Assembly (NCBI RefSeq): GCF_003203515.1
Contig: NZ_BGNG01000001.1
Coordinates: forward strand, 186,001-250,000
Length of the DNA: 64,000 nucleotides
From: Glaciecola sp. KUL10
GTDB taxonomy: Bacteria > Pseudomonadota > Gammaproteobacteria > Enterobacterales > Alteromonadaceae
Reading direction: 5' to 3'
This document shows positions 55,491 through 63,579 of this stretch, piece after piece (position 1 is the first letter of the stretch; each line of letters starts with the position of its first letter). Below the pieces are notes generated by a model, which did not search any database, was not told the origin of the DNA, and saw only the letters and a program-made list of their open reading frames with translations. The position numbers were made by a program, and so were the translations under genes.

Positions 55491-56006
55491 TTACAACTCC
55501 CTTTTGCGTATGGCGTTTTTAGTCTCCAAGAACAATCCTGATATGATGAAAATTAACATAAAACTATTAAGGAAAGGAATAGAAATTGAGTAAATATTAC
55601 CAAATACATTAGATTCCAATATGAACCGGCCTATATATTGAACTACTTGAAACAACGCCAAGGCCACTAGAATTAACGCTACAATGTGACAATGCATGGT
55701 CGGTTTTAATTTAACTTTCATATTAAGAAAATAGATCATAAAGACAGCGAATAAGTCAGTAACAGCGTAAAAGACATACCAACCCCTAACAGCTACTTCT
55801 CCAATTACTCCTTCATAATATGGTGACTCAAATAGCTTCAGCATTAGTAAGTTAAAAACTATATGCAAGAAGTTACAGCAAGCAACAACTGTAACCCCAA
55901 TAATAAATGAAGACCTATTCTGAAAATACAATGATAAAGACAGCGCCATTAAAAGCGCTATAAGACTGTTTCCCTGAATAAAATATAATATTTCATAGAG
56001 ATTCAT
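55491..56006 (-). CDS. Accessory-cassette polytopic membrane protein (second gene)
   Basis: 171 residues, about five membrane helices (for example SLIALLMALSLSLYF, IIGVTVVACCNFLHIVF, LVALALFQVVQYIG). No catalytic motif. Middle gene of the three; could be an immunity, transport or exclusion protein. Unknown family. Confidence 0.6.
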   Translation of the reverse strand: MNLYEILYFIQGNSLIALLMALSLSLYFQNRSSFIIGVTVVACCNFLHIVFNLLMLKLFESPYYEGVIGEVAVRGWYVFYAVTDLFAVFMIYFLNMKVKLKPTMHCHIVALILVALALFQVVQYIGRFILESNVFGNIYSISIPFLNSFMLIFIISGLFLETKNAIRKREL

Positions 56007-56015
56007 AAGTTGCCC

Positions 56016-56252
56016 TTAGTTTGTTTTTTTTGGATCAGGTGGTTCAGTTCCACCGCCATTTCCATTTGTTGTTATTGGTCCTTTTTCTTCCACTCCTCCA
56101 AAAGAACATATTTTTGGAAAGGCAGCACACCACTTATCTATCAGCTCGTTGTTATCAAGCTCCGTGTTTTCATTTGAAAATGCTTGAGTAGACAACGCTA
56201 AAGAGATTGATATTGCCAATAAACTTTTTTTAGTTCTAAACGCTTTTTTCAT
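56016..56252 (-). CDS. Small secreted peptide (first gene of cassette)
   Basis: 78 residues: signal peptide (LLAISISLALSTQAFS, cleavage about residue 26) leaving a mature 52-residue peptide with CAAFPKIC and a Gly/Pro/Thr tail (TNGNGGGTEPP). AAGG lies 7 bp before the ATG. First in the cassette. A secreted effector, or a signal or bait; no family recognised. Confidence 0.6.
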   Translation of the reverse strand: MKKAFRTKKSLLAISISLALSTQAFSNENTELDNNELIDKWCAAFPKICSFGGVEEKGPITTNGNGGGTEPPDPKKTN

Positions 56253-56408
56253 TGATTTACCTTAGTCATATTAAGTGCATATAAACTATACATATTGAAG
56301 TAAATTATTTCAATTACTTATTTTTTATTTCATTACGTGTTGCATTTGTTCATTTATTGGTTATTATTATTTCATACTGAATCTTTTGATAGATTAAAGG
56401 TAACTGAA

Positions 56409-56567
56409 ATGACAAAAGTATTTTTACATCCAGCATTAAATAAGAAAGCAAATATTCAAATCTCAGAAAAGATTAGACAGGCATCAAAACATAGCCATTT
56501 AGTTCTTGTTAAATCGAATAAAAATGTAACTTTCTTTCCGCCTGATTTTCCACCAACAGCTGCTTAA
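56409..56567 (+). CDS. Small early phage protein
   Basis: 52 residues from the ATG at 56409 with AAAGG 8 bp upstream; the longer reading from 56337 begins with an unlikely hydrophobic run. Basic and helical: LNKKANIQISEKIRQASKHSHLV. First gene of the plus-strand early operon, opposite the accessory cassette. Unknown. Confidence 0.5.
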   Translation: MTKVFLHPALNKKANIQISEKIRQASKHSHLVLVKSNKNVTFFPPDFPPTAA

Positions 56568-56577
56568 GGATTGAATC

Positions 56578-56841
56578 ATGGGTAATGACATTCAAATGGA
56601 TTTATCGACTCTAAAACTACGTTGCTCACTGTTAAATAGAAAGCTAGCAAGTGAAGAATTACAAGTTTGGGAGTCTGGAACGCAATGGTGTGTGCTTTAT
56701 TTTGTGAAAAAAGCTGACTTTGAAGTGATTAGCATATTAGGCGTCAATCTTAATGCAAAACGAGACCGCTGCTTAACCAAAGCATGGCTTAGCTTCATAG
56801 AAAACTCTTATGCGCCTGCTTTAGAAAAGCAAGCCGCTTAA
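56578..56841 (+). CDS. Small early phage protein
   Basis: 87 residues, start ATG at 56578, 10 bp after the previous stop. Mixed alpha/beta pattern (ELQVWESGTQWCVLYFVKKADFEVISIL). No family identified. Part of the early recombination block. Confidence 0.5.
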   Translation: MGNDIQMDLSTLKLRCSLLNRKLASEELQVWESGTQWCVLYFVKKADFEVISILGVNLNAKRDRCLTKAWLSFIENSYAPALEKQAA

Positions 56842-56879
56842 ATACCAGTAATAAAAACCAACTTTAAAAGGAAAAACGA

Positions 56880-57479
56880 ATGACCGACGTCATGATCGAC
56901 ATTGAAACACTCGGAAGCGGCAATGATGCGTGTATTGTATCTATAGCAGCTGTCGTGTTTAACCCCAACACAAGTGAACTGTCAGCTAACTTCTATAATG
57001 CAATTGACCCTGTTGATGCTCAACAGTATGGAACAATTGATGCTGGTACCGTTCAGTGGTGGTTAAAGCAGTCTAATGAAGCTCGTGCAGAGCTCAATAA
57101 TAAAAAAGCAATTCCACTAAAAGATGCTTTGGTGAACTTGCAAGACTTTCTTGCTTTATACAGTGATTATCGTACTCGTTTGATATGGGGCAATGGCGCC
57201 ACATTTGATCCTATTATCTTAGAGAATGCCTTCAAGCAAACAAAGATCACCTGTCCTTGGAAGTTTTTTAACGTGCGTGATGTCCGCACAATCGTGGATT
57301 TAGGGCGCCGTTGTTTCGGTATCGACCCTAAAAAAACAATTAAAGCAGAGGGTAATGCTCACAACGCACTTGATGATGCTCGTCATCAAGCTCTTTATGT
57401 ATCTGATGTTTATCAACACATGCGCTTTGCTTCATTGGCTAGCGAAAAACAACTTATTACTAAACAAGGAAACTCATGA
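56880..57479 (+). CDS. 3'-5' exonuclease (DEDDh, Rv2179c-like)
   Basis: 199 residues. D7 and E9 in MIDIETLG, the aromatic QWWLKQS segment, and HNALDDARHQ supply the DEDDh metal-binding set. Likely phage recombination or DNA-degradation nuclease. Overlaps the next gene by 4 bp. Confidence 0.85.
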   Translation: MTDVMIDIETLGSGNDACIVSIAAVVFNPNTSELSANFYNAIDPVDAQQYGTIDAGTVQWWLKQSNEARAELNNKKAIPLKDALVNLQDFLALYSDYRTRLIWGNGATFDPIILENAFKQTKITCPWKFFNVRDVRTIVDLGRRCFGIDPKKTIKAEGNAHNALDDARHQALYVSDVYQHMRFASLASEKQLITKQGNS

Positions 57480-57847
57480 GTAATCAACCTAATACAACTG
57501 CAGCATTGCAGACACTCGAAGAACTAGACGGTGGTGCTTTTTTAAGTCGCTTTACTGCAGTTATACGCGAAGTAGCTTCTGGTATTCACAAAACAGATAA
57601 GCCTGGTGAAATAACAGTAAAGCTTAAAATTAAGCCTAACAACAAAACCAGTCAGCACGGTTGTGGTACCAAAGTCGATATTGAGAGCAAGCTGCAGTTC
57701 GTTAAGCCAACAGCCATTGGTAAAGCGAGTGAAGAAGGCACAACTGTTACTCAAATGTGGATAAACAAAGACTTGACGATGACCGCGCTTGCAAAGGCTC
57801 AAGATGACTTGTTTACCAACTCAAAAATCACATCAATTAAGGAATAG
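57476..57847 (+). CDS. Early phage protein of unknown function
   Basis: 123 residues. Basic centre (GEITVKLKIKPNNKTSQHGCGTKVDIESKLQF) and a helical end. Sits between the exonuclease and DUF2303, overlapping the exonuclease by 4 bp. A DNA-binding helper is possible but not shown. Confidence 0.5.
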   Translation: MSNQPNTTAALQTLEELDGGAFLSRFTAVIREVASGIHKTDKPGEITVKLKIKPNNKTSQHGCGTKVDIESKLQFVKPTAIGKASEEGTTVTQMWINKDLTMTALAKAQDDLFTNSKITSIKE

Positions 57848-57849
57848 AC

Positions 57850-58695
57850 ATGCAAAAAGATGCACTTGAGTTCATTGCAGCTCAACAGACAACAGATATT
57901 TTGAATGATGAGCTTAAACAAAAGGCTATGCACTTAGCTCACCAAGTGGTTGCTGTACCTGATAATTTTAATATCAAAAGTTTAGAGAGTTTAAGCCATT
58001 ATCGTGCACAATTTAGAGGTGAATTAAACACTAATTCATTAACTTCTTTTGTCCAATATTGTAAAGACAATGCGGGTGTTAATGATTATATGGATGACGC
58101 TAATCAGATATGCATTAACCCTGACAAAATGTCAGCTCAAGCAATCTTTGATTTATATGTGGGTGATATGCCTGGTCATTGCAATCATTTAGCAACACTT
58201 GCATTGCAGAGAACTGGCGCCTACTCAAATTTATTACATTTTGGCGGAAATAGACACGACCAAACAGCGTTCTCTGACTTCCTTGAAGACTGGCAAGACT
58301 ATATAACCACAACCAATTCTGCCGGTGAGCACTTATCTATTGCTAATGCTGTCGCAGCAGCACGAAGTATCACTTTAGAAAAAGCCCGTGAAATATCTTC
58401 TGAGATTGGTGATTTTGACAATAGCGCATCTGTCATGGAACGCTCGTCAGCAAAAAATAGCGACCGTTTGCCGGCATTCATTGCTTTTAAATGCATCCCA
58501 TACAATGGACTTAAAGAGCGTGAATTTATCATGAAAGTGTCAATTAACACTGGCGGTGTAGAGCCTCGGTTTAGTGTTCGTATCGTCGGAATAGATGTTG
58601 TTAAAGAAGAAATCACTGATGAATTTAAAAGCCTTTTAGAAGAGCAAGTTAAAGCGCTGCCAGTTTCAATTTATGTTGGCACCTTTCGTTTTTAG
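57850..58695 (+). CDS. DUF2303-like phage protein
   Basis: 281 residues. LESLSHYRAQFRGELNT and VAAARSITLEKAREISSEIGDFD with HFGGNRHDQTAFSDFLEDW are phrases common to DUF2303 proteins that travel with phage recombination genes. The usual role is unknown. Starts 2 bp after the previous gene. Confidence 0.7.
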   Translation: MQKDALEFIAAQQTTDILNDELKQKAMHLAHQVVAVPDNFNIKSLESLSHYRAQFRGELNTNSLTSFVQYCKDNAGVNDYMDDANQICINPDKMSAQAIFDLYVGDMPGHCNHLATLALQRTGAYSNLLHFGGNRHDQTAFSDFLEDWQDYITTTNSAGEHLSIANAVAAARSITLEKAREISSEIGDFDNSASVMERSSAKNSDRLPAFIAFKCIPYNGLKEREFIMKVSINTGGVEPRFSVRIVGIDVVKEEITDEFKSLLEEQVKALPVSIYVGTFRF

Positions 58696-58769
58696 TGTTG
58701 ATAACACAGTGCAGGTAAAACCTGTACTGAATTATGAGCATTAACCTTAACCTAAACATGGTGATCAAG

Positions 58770-59018
58770 ATGGCTGTTAAAAAACCAGATGTAGATATTG
58801 CATTAGCTGCATTAGTTAAGCATGCGAGACCAGGTCAAACACTTTCAATCAGAGAAATAGCTGAAGTTTGTGGTTGTAATACTGCCCTACTCACTAATAT
58901 CGAACGCAGTGCGCGAAGGAAAGCATTAAAGATTTGTGAAAGAAAAGGTATGGCTGATTTTCTGCAAGAAGAACATTCAATTGCTATTAATGCAGTTGAT
59001 TTGTTGAGTGGTATTTAG
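58770..59018 (+). CDS. Small HTH protein with sigma-region-4-like motif
   Basis: 82 residues from the ATG at 58770, which has GGTGA 5 bp upstream; starts at 58734 or 58758 are possible. The stretch TLSIREIAEVCGCNTALLTNIERSARRKALK resembles the sigma region 4 / HTH of small phage regulators. Target unknown. Two bases before the LuxR-like gene. Confidence 0.55.
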   Translation: MAVKKPDVDIALAALVKHARPGQTLSIREIAEVCGCNTALLTNIERSARRKALKICERKGMADFLQEEHSIAINAVDLLSGI

Positions 59019-59020
59019 TC

Positions 59021-59443
59021 ATGAATAATATTCAATCAGCAACAGTGTATCGCATGACCAATAGAGAGAATCAGGTGTATGGCATGCTGATTGATTCTCG
59101 TAGAATTTCAGAGATAGCTAGCGCACTGGGCATAACAGAACGAACGGTTAAGTTTCATATTTCGAATATCTACAAGAATACAAAGACATCAAATAGAGCT
59201 CAAATTCTAGCTAAGCATTATCTTGGTAATGTATCTGTTCCATTTAACTTGTTGAGTGAGCGAGAAGCCGAAGTTTGTACCTTTTTGTTTTTGGGTGAAA
59301 CAAAGCTTGAAATAGCTAACAAGTTATTTATATCAGGACCCACTGTAAAATTTCATATCCGGAATATTTACAAAAAGCTATCTGTTCGCAATAGAGCTGA
59401 ATTATTTAAAGCTTGTTTGTGCAAAACTAAGGTGGCTGCATAA
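59021..59443 (+). CDS. Tandem LuxR-type HTH protein
   Basis: 140 residues consisting almost wholly of two GerE/LuxR HTH domains: ISEIASALGITERTVKFHISNIY and KLEIANKLFISGPTVKFHIRNIYKKL. There is no receiver, autoinducer or other sensory domain. Probable dual-head DNA binder of the early operon; target unknown. Confidence 0.8.
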   Translation: MNNIQSATVYRMTNRENQVYGMLIDSRRISEIASALGITERTVKFHISNIYKNTKTSNRAQILAKHYLGNVSVPFNLLSEREAEVCTFLFLGETKLEIANKLFISGPTVKFHIRNIYKKLSVRNRAELFKACLCKTKVAA

Positions 59444-59444
59444 C

Positions 59445-61022
59445 ATGAATCGATTACAGAATGGTTTGTTCAGAGAGCTTATCGTTGACAACTTTGCTGG
59501 CGGCGGCGGTGCAAGCCAAGGGATTTACGAAGCGACAGGTATGCATGTTGATATTGCTATCAATCATGATCAAGATGCCATTGATATGCACGAAATAAAT
59601 CACCCAGGTACAAAACATTTTTGCGAATCAGTATGGGACGTCAACCCCAAAGAGATTGTTAATGGACAACCGGTGTCTATTGCTTGGTTTTCTCCTGATT
59701 GCAAACATTTTTCAAAGGCTAAGGGCAGTAAGCCGGTTAATAAATCCATAAGAGGATTAGCATGGATTGCCCTTCGTTGGGCTGCCGTTGTTAAACCAAG
59801 AGTTATCATGCTTGAAAATGTAGAAGAGTTTAAGACTTGGGGGCCAGTATTAGAGAATGGGTATCCTTGCCCAAAAGGTAAAGGTAAAACTTTCGCGTCA
59901 TTTATCAAGCAACTCAAAAAGCAAGGCTATGAAGTAGAGTTTAAAGAGTTGGTCTCGTCTGACTATGGAGTACCAACTAAAAGAAAGCGTTTTTTCATGA
60001 TTGCTAGGCGTGATGGTAAAAAAATTGTTTGGCCCAAAGCTACCCATGGCGATCCAAAATCTAAAGGCTTTGCAGCTAAGCGCTTAAAGCCAAACAGAAC
60101 TGCGGCTGAATGTATTGATTGGTCGATACCAGTTACATCAATTTTTAATAGAAAAAAAGCGCTCGTTGAAAACACAATGAGTCGAATCGCAAAAGGCGTT
60201 TTTCGTTATGTGATTAACAATCCAGAGCCTTTTGTCGTCGAAAACTGTGCGCCTTTTATTACAGAGCATGCTAATAGTTCTAATCAGCGAAACATGCCAA
60301 TAAATGAACCTTTAAGGACGATAACATCAACGCCTAAAGGGGGAAGTTTTGCATTGGTATCACCTGTACTAACTAAATATTACGGTGCAAAGAATGAACA
60401 CGAATTTAGAGGTCACGGTGTTGAGCAACCATTGCACACCTTAACGACCAGTAATCGATACGGATTAGTCTTGGCATTTTTAAGTAAGTATTACACCGGT
60501 GTTGTTGGTGATTCTCTAGAAAACCCTTTACCAACAGTAACGGCGATAGATCATAACGCGCTGGTTGCTAGTCACCTAATTAAGCTAAGAAATGGCGAAA
60601 TCGGTACAAGTCTTAATGAGCCTCTTCATACAATCACAGCCGGCGGTAACCACCACGGCATTGTTAACGCGTTTTTATTGAAGTACTACGGCAATGAAAA
60701 AGACGGATGTTCAATCACTTCTCCAATGCCAACCATAACAACAAAAGATCGATTAGGTCTAGTTATGGTGAAAGGTGAGCCCTATCAAATAGCAGACATT
60801 GGCATGCGCATGCTTCAACCTAAAGAACTGTTCAAAGCACAAGGCTTTCCAGACTCCTATGTAATTGACAAAGACAAGCAAGGAAAACCTATCAGTAAAG
60901 CTAAACAAGTAGCGCGCTGCGGTAACTCGGTACCGCCAATGTTTGCAAAAGTGCTAGTGGAGGCGAATTTACCAGAATTAGCTTTGCATAACATTCAAGT
61001 TTCAAGGAGTCGTGCAGCATGA
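59445..61022 (+). CDS. Orphan C5-cytosine DNA methyltransferase
   Basis: 525 residues. FAGGGGASQG (motif I), the catalytic Cys in SPDCKHFS (motif IV), LENVEEF (motif VI) and the GNSVPPMFAKVL end (motif X). The central region has repeated PLHTLTT/PLPTVTA/PLHTITA/PMPTITT segments that make the target-recognition part. No restriction enzyme is near, so it likely guards the phage DNA against host restriction or tunes expression. Confidence 0.93.
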   Translation: MNRLQNGLFRELIVDNFAGGGGASQGIYEATGMHVDIAINHDQDAIDMHEINHPGTKHFCESVWDVNPKEIVNGQPVSIAWFSPDCKHFSKAKGSKPVNKSIRGLAWIALRWAAVVKPRVIMLENVEEFKTWGPVLENGYPCPKGKGKTFASFIKQLKKQGYEVEFKELVSSDYGVPTKRKRFFMIARRDGKKIVWPKATHGDPKSKGFAAKRLKPNRTAAECIDWSIPVTSIFNRKKALVENTMSRIAKGVFRYVINNPEPFVVENCAPFITEHANSSNQRNMPINEPLRTITSTPKGGSFALVSPVLTKYYGAKNEHEFRGHGVEQPLHTLTTSNRYGLVLAFLSKYYTGVVGDSLENPLPTVTAIDHNALVASHLIKLRNGEIGTSLNEPLHTITAGGNHHGIVNAFLLKYYGNEKDGCSITSPMPTITTKDRLGLVMVKGEPYQIADIGMRMLQPKELFKAQGFPDSYVIDKDKQGKPISKAKQVARCGNSVPPMFAKVLVEANLPELALHNIQVSRSRAA

Positions 61023-61288
61023 GCTTAATATCAATGCCTTTGGCTTGCATTAGTTGTGATCATTATAACCATATTGGTTGGCGAGCTGACGAACAAAGCC
61101 CTTACAAAGAAAACTATTCAAGTAGGAGCAAAAATAGAACTCAGTATGGAAACTGCAGCAAACATAACTGCCAAGTATTTGGTACTCAGGTATGTAGTTC
61201 ACATCAGTTTTGCGACAAGACAATGAAAGTGCATGTGGTTGTTAATCGAAAAGATGCTTTAGAAAGCATTCAGGAATCATTAATTTAA
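61019..61288 (+). CDS. Cysteine-rich small phage protein
   Basis: 89 residues with seven cysteines in CISCDHYNH, GNCSKHNCQVFGTQVCSSHQFC. Spacing suggests a zinc site. Overlaps the methyltransferase end by 4 bp. Unknown. Confidence 0.55.
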   Translation: MSLISMPLACISCDHYNHIGWRADEQSPYKENYSSRSKNRTQYGNCSKHNCQVFGTQVCSSHQFCDKTMKVHVVVNRKDALESIQESLI

Positions 61289-61299
61289 AGGCGAATGAT

Positions 61300-61500
61300 A
61301 TGAGTTACATAGACAAAAAAAAGCTAATAGAAAGAGTGAAGAGCTTTATCCATATTTCTCGCGAAATCGAAAAATTAGAGCTTAAACAGGGAAACATGGC
61401 GAGTCTTCGTTATCAAGAAGGTGTTACTAGAGGTTTGAAAAACGCTTTAAAATTGATTGAGTTAGACGATTTGTTAATTCATAACCCTGAGTCAATTTAA
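61300..61500 (+). CDS. Small helical phage protein
   Basis: 66 residues, strongly charged and helical (KKLIERVKSFIHISREIEKLELK). AAGG precedes the start. No family identified. Confidence 0.45.
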   Translation: MSYIDKKKLIERVKSFIHISREIEKLELKQGNMASLRYQEGVTRGLKNALKLIELDDLLIHNPESI

Positions 61501-61512
61501 GGAGCAAAGCGA

Positions 61513-61784
61513 ATGAGTATAATTTTAAAATACACGTTAAATGTAAGTGTATTATCAGTTTTAAGAATACCTGAAGGCTCTAAGCTATTAGATGTAAATT
61601 TTCAGCATGACGAGCTTCAAGCATGGGTTTTACAGCCTGATAACTATCAAACTAAAAAACATTGTCGCTAGTAGCCTATACAACAGGTTCTAGTTTTTAC
61701 GCTGACAATCTTAAATATTTTAAAACATGCATGACTAGCGATGATGCATTTGTATGCCATGTTTTTACAAGGGATCAAAACTAA
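61513..61784 (+). pseudogene. Frameshifted small phage gene (DUF7352-like)
   Basis: GGAG lies 8 bp before the ATG. The first frame gives 52 residues (IPEGSKLLDVNFQHDELQAWVLQP) and stops at 61671. A second frame continues in sense, LSLVAYTTGSSFYADNLKYF, ending at 61784. They join if one A is added to the A6 run at 61654-61659; the repaired product would be 90 residues, like small DUF7352-type phage proteins. A sequencing indel is also possible. Confidence 0.65.
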
Positions 61785-61873
61785 TGAAAAGGAACTTAAC
61801 CAGAGCTGTCTTAAGCTGCTCTGCTATCACAATTTTTATTATATTTTTAGCTATTGAGGTAGCTCTATCATGA
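61784..61873 (+). CDS. 29-residue membrane mini-protein
   Basis: Starts in the TAATG of the previous gene and ends in the ATGA of the next, so it is translationally coupled on both sides. One hydrophobic helix (AITIFIIFLAIEVAL). Real by layout, function unknown. Confidence 0.45.
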   Translation: MKRNLTRAVLSCSAITIFIIFLAIEVALS

Positions 61874-62082
61874 CTATGGTAAAAAATGACCTTTTAACGA
61901 TTGTAGAAATTCAAGAACTGACTGGTGCAAAAAGCCCGTCTAAGCAAATTGAAGTACTTCGTAAAAATAAAATAAATCATATTGTTCGTTTGGATGGTTC
62001 CGTTCGCGTGTGCTGGCACCACGTTCATCATCCAAATGTAAATAAAACTGATGAGCTTGATATTGATTGGGATGCAGCATAA
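61870..62082 (+). CDS. DUF4224-like excisionase-type protein
   Basis: 70 residues. LLTIVEIQELTGAKSPSKQIEVLRK is the DUF4224 signature, a small protein usually found directly before phage integrases and likely an Xis-type directionality factor. Its stop overlaps the integrase start (TAATG). Confidence 0.75.
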   Translation: MTMVKNDLLTIVEIQELTGAKSPSKQIEVLRKNKINHIVRLDGSVRVCWHHVHHPNVNKTDELDIDWDAA

Positions 62083-63095
62083 TGAGACGTAACAAAGAAG
62101 ATGCTTGGATGCCAGCAAGAGTTTACCGTGGCAAATCTGCTTATGAATTTCATCCAAAAAACGGCGGGGCCATTCGTCTTTGCAGTTTAAATGCGGCTAA
62201 ATGGGAAGTACTAAAGGCACATGAAGATCAATTGAATAAGCTCGATAGCAAGAATTCATTGGCAGCGCTTATAAATGAATTTTTTGAATCTGCTGACTTT
62301 GCAGATTTAGCCAAAACAACCCAAAGTGATTACCAAAAATACAGTCGTAAAATTATCGCTGTATTTGGCAAAGCCAACCCTAGCCAATTAAAACCGCCTC
62401 ACATACGTAAATACATGGATAAGCGCGGTGTCAAATCGAAGGTACAAGCAAACAGAGAGAAAACCTTCTTATCACGTGTTTATAGATGGGCATACGAACG
62501 CGGCATTGTGACATCAAATCCTTGCCAGGGTGTAAAGCAGTTCAAAGAGGTCGGACGCGATAAATATATAGAGGATTGGGAGTACGAAGCTGTTTACAAG
62601 TGCGCAGCCAAACATATAAGAGTCGCTATGGAAATTAGCTATTTATGCGCAGCTCGTAAAGGTGATGTGCTTGCTATGGATTGGGGCCAGATTGGAGATG
62701 AAGGTATTTACATCAAGCAAGGCAAAACCAATGTTAAACAAATAAAGCTTTGGACTCCTCGGCTTCGTAAAGCCATAGCAATGGCAAAAGAATTACGCGA
62801 CAGCAATATTATTAGTCGGTGGGTGATTTGCCAAACAAACGGCAAAAATTACACAGACAATGGTTTTAATGCTGGATGGAGAAAAGCGATCCTTGATGCT
62901 CGTAAAGAAACGGGTATGGAATTAGCGTTTACATTCCATGATATCAAAGCCAAATCGATATCAGATTATGAAGGCTCTACAAAAGACAAACAAAACTTTT
63001 CAGGTCATAAGACCGAGCGTCAAGTTGCTACATATGATCGCAAAATCAAGCGTGTTGAGACTCTTGGTGTTAGGAAAAGCGTTAGGAAATGTTAG
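62082..63095 (+). CDS. int: Prophage tyrosine integrase
   Basis: 337 residues from the ATG at 62082. Arm-binding N-terminus, core-binding domain (about 55-145), and catalytic R192, HDIK (H286, with K289 at the usual Arg position), H309 and nucleophile Y318. It integrates the phage at tRNA-Leu. The 3' end of the gene carries three copies of a 9-mer arm site. It lies next to attR. Confidence 0.94.
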   Translation: MRRNKEDAWMPARVYRGKSAYEFHPKNGGAIRLCSLNAAKWEVLKAHEDQLNKLDSKNSLAALINEFFESADFADLAKTTQSDYQKYSRKIIAVFGKANPSQLKPPHIRKYMDKRGVKSKVQANREKTFLSRVYRWAYERGIVTSNPCQGVKQFKEVGRDKYIEDWEYEAVYKCAAKHIRVAMEISYLCAARKGDVLAMDWGQIGDEGIYIKQGKTNVKQIKLWTPRLRKAIAMAKELRDSNIISRWVICQTNGKNYTDNGFNAGWRKAILDARKETGMELAFTFHDIKAKSISDYEGSTKDKQNFSGHKTERQVATYDRKIKRVETLGVRKSVRKC

Positions 63096-63099
63096 GAAA
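63069..63099 (+). repeat. Three arm-type sites at the integrase end
   Basis: GTTAGGAAA at 63069-63077, 63081-63089 and 63091-63099. The same 9-mer occurs at 27723-27731 by attL. Together they fit integrase arm sites on both sides of the circular phage attP. Confidence 0.6.
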
Positions 63100-63163
63100 G
63101 ATGAAGAAACCATTTTTTACTACAAATCAAAATCGTTGCAAGTTATTGATTTATAAAAATAAA

Positions 63164-63224
63164 AAATGGTGCCCGGGGCCGGACTTGAACCGGCACGTCA
63201 TTACTGACGAGGGATTTTAAATCC
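63164..63224. other. attR of the prophage, 61-bp core
   Basis: Identical to the attL core. It lies within the intact tRNA-Leu, whose 3' part is now supplied by the phage. Confidence 0.96.
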
Positions 63225-63253
63225 CTTGTGTCTACCAATTTCACCACCCGGGC
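63167..63253 (-). tRNA. tRNA-Leu(UAA)
   Basis: 87 nt on the minus strand with encoded CCA; acceptor GCCCGGG/CCCGGGC, anticodon loop TTTAAAA with anticodon TAA, long variable arm. Close to E. coli leuZ. Kept whole at attR. Confidence 0.98.
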
Positions 63254-63271
63254 ACATGTTTGCAAGCTTTA

Positions 63272-63345
63272 TGGAGGCGGAACCCGGAGTCGAACCGAGA
63301 TCCACGGATTTGCAATCCGCTGCATAGCCATTCTGCCATTCCGCC
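63272..63345 (-). tRNA. tRNA-Cys(GCA)
   Basis: 74 nt with CCA encoded; acceptor GGCGGAA/TTCCGCC, anticodon GCA in ATTGCAAA. Same transcription unit as the tRNA-Gly before it. Confidence 0.98.
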
Positions 63346-63389
63346 GCAATTAGCTTAAGCTTTCAGTCATCTTTCTGGTGAAGAAAGAT

Positions 63390-63465
<76 letters not shown>

Positions 63466-63481
63466 TCTGAAAGTGACGTGC

Positions 63482-63509
63482 ATTCTACATGCAAAACTAA
63501 AGGTGTCAA
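63482..63509 (-). promoter_or_regulatory. tRNA operon promoter
   Basis: On the minus strand TTGACA (63509-63504), 16 bp, TAGAAT (63487-63482). It directs the Gly-Cys-Leu tRNA set, starting about 10 bp before tRNA-Gly. Confidence 0.75.
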
Positions 63510-63579
63510 CATCAAAAATAGGTCAATTTAACCGTTTAGTCAAAATTTGAACACATCACGCGTTTTTTCAACAGTTTAG

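Larger units (their letters stand above)
27567..63224. mobile_element. Lambda-type prophage in tRNA-Leu(UAA)
   Basis: About 35.6 kb between 61-bp att repeats. It contains a full late module in lambda order (small terminase, large terminase, W position, portal, protease-capsid, FI, FII, Z, U, V, G/T, H, tip proteins, J), lysis genes, Q-like control, replication genes, Cro and CI, early genes and integrase. I see no disrupted essential gene, so it may be inducible. A siphovirus-type tail is implied. Confidence 0.96.

Noticed and set aside
59445-61022. Type II restriction-modification system
   Set aside because: No restriction endonuclease gene is adjacent on either side.
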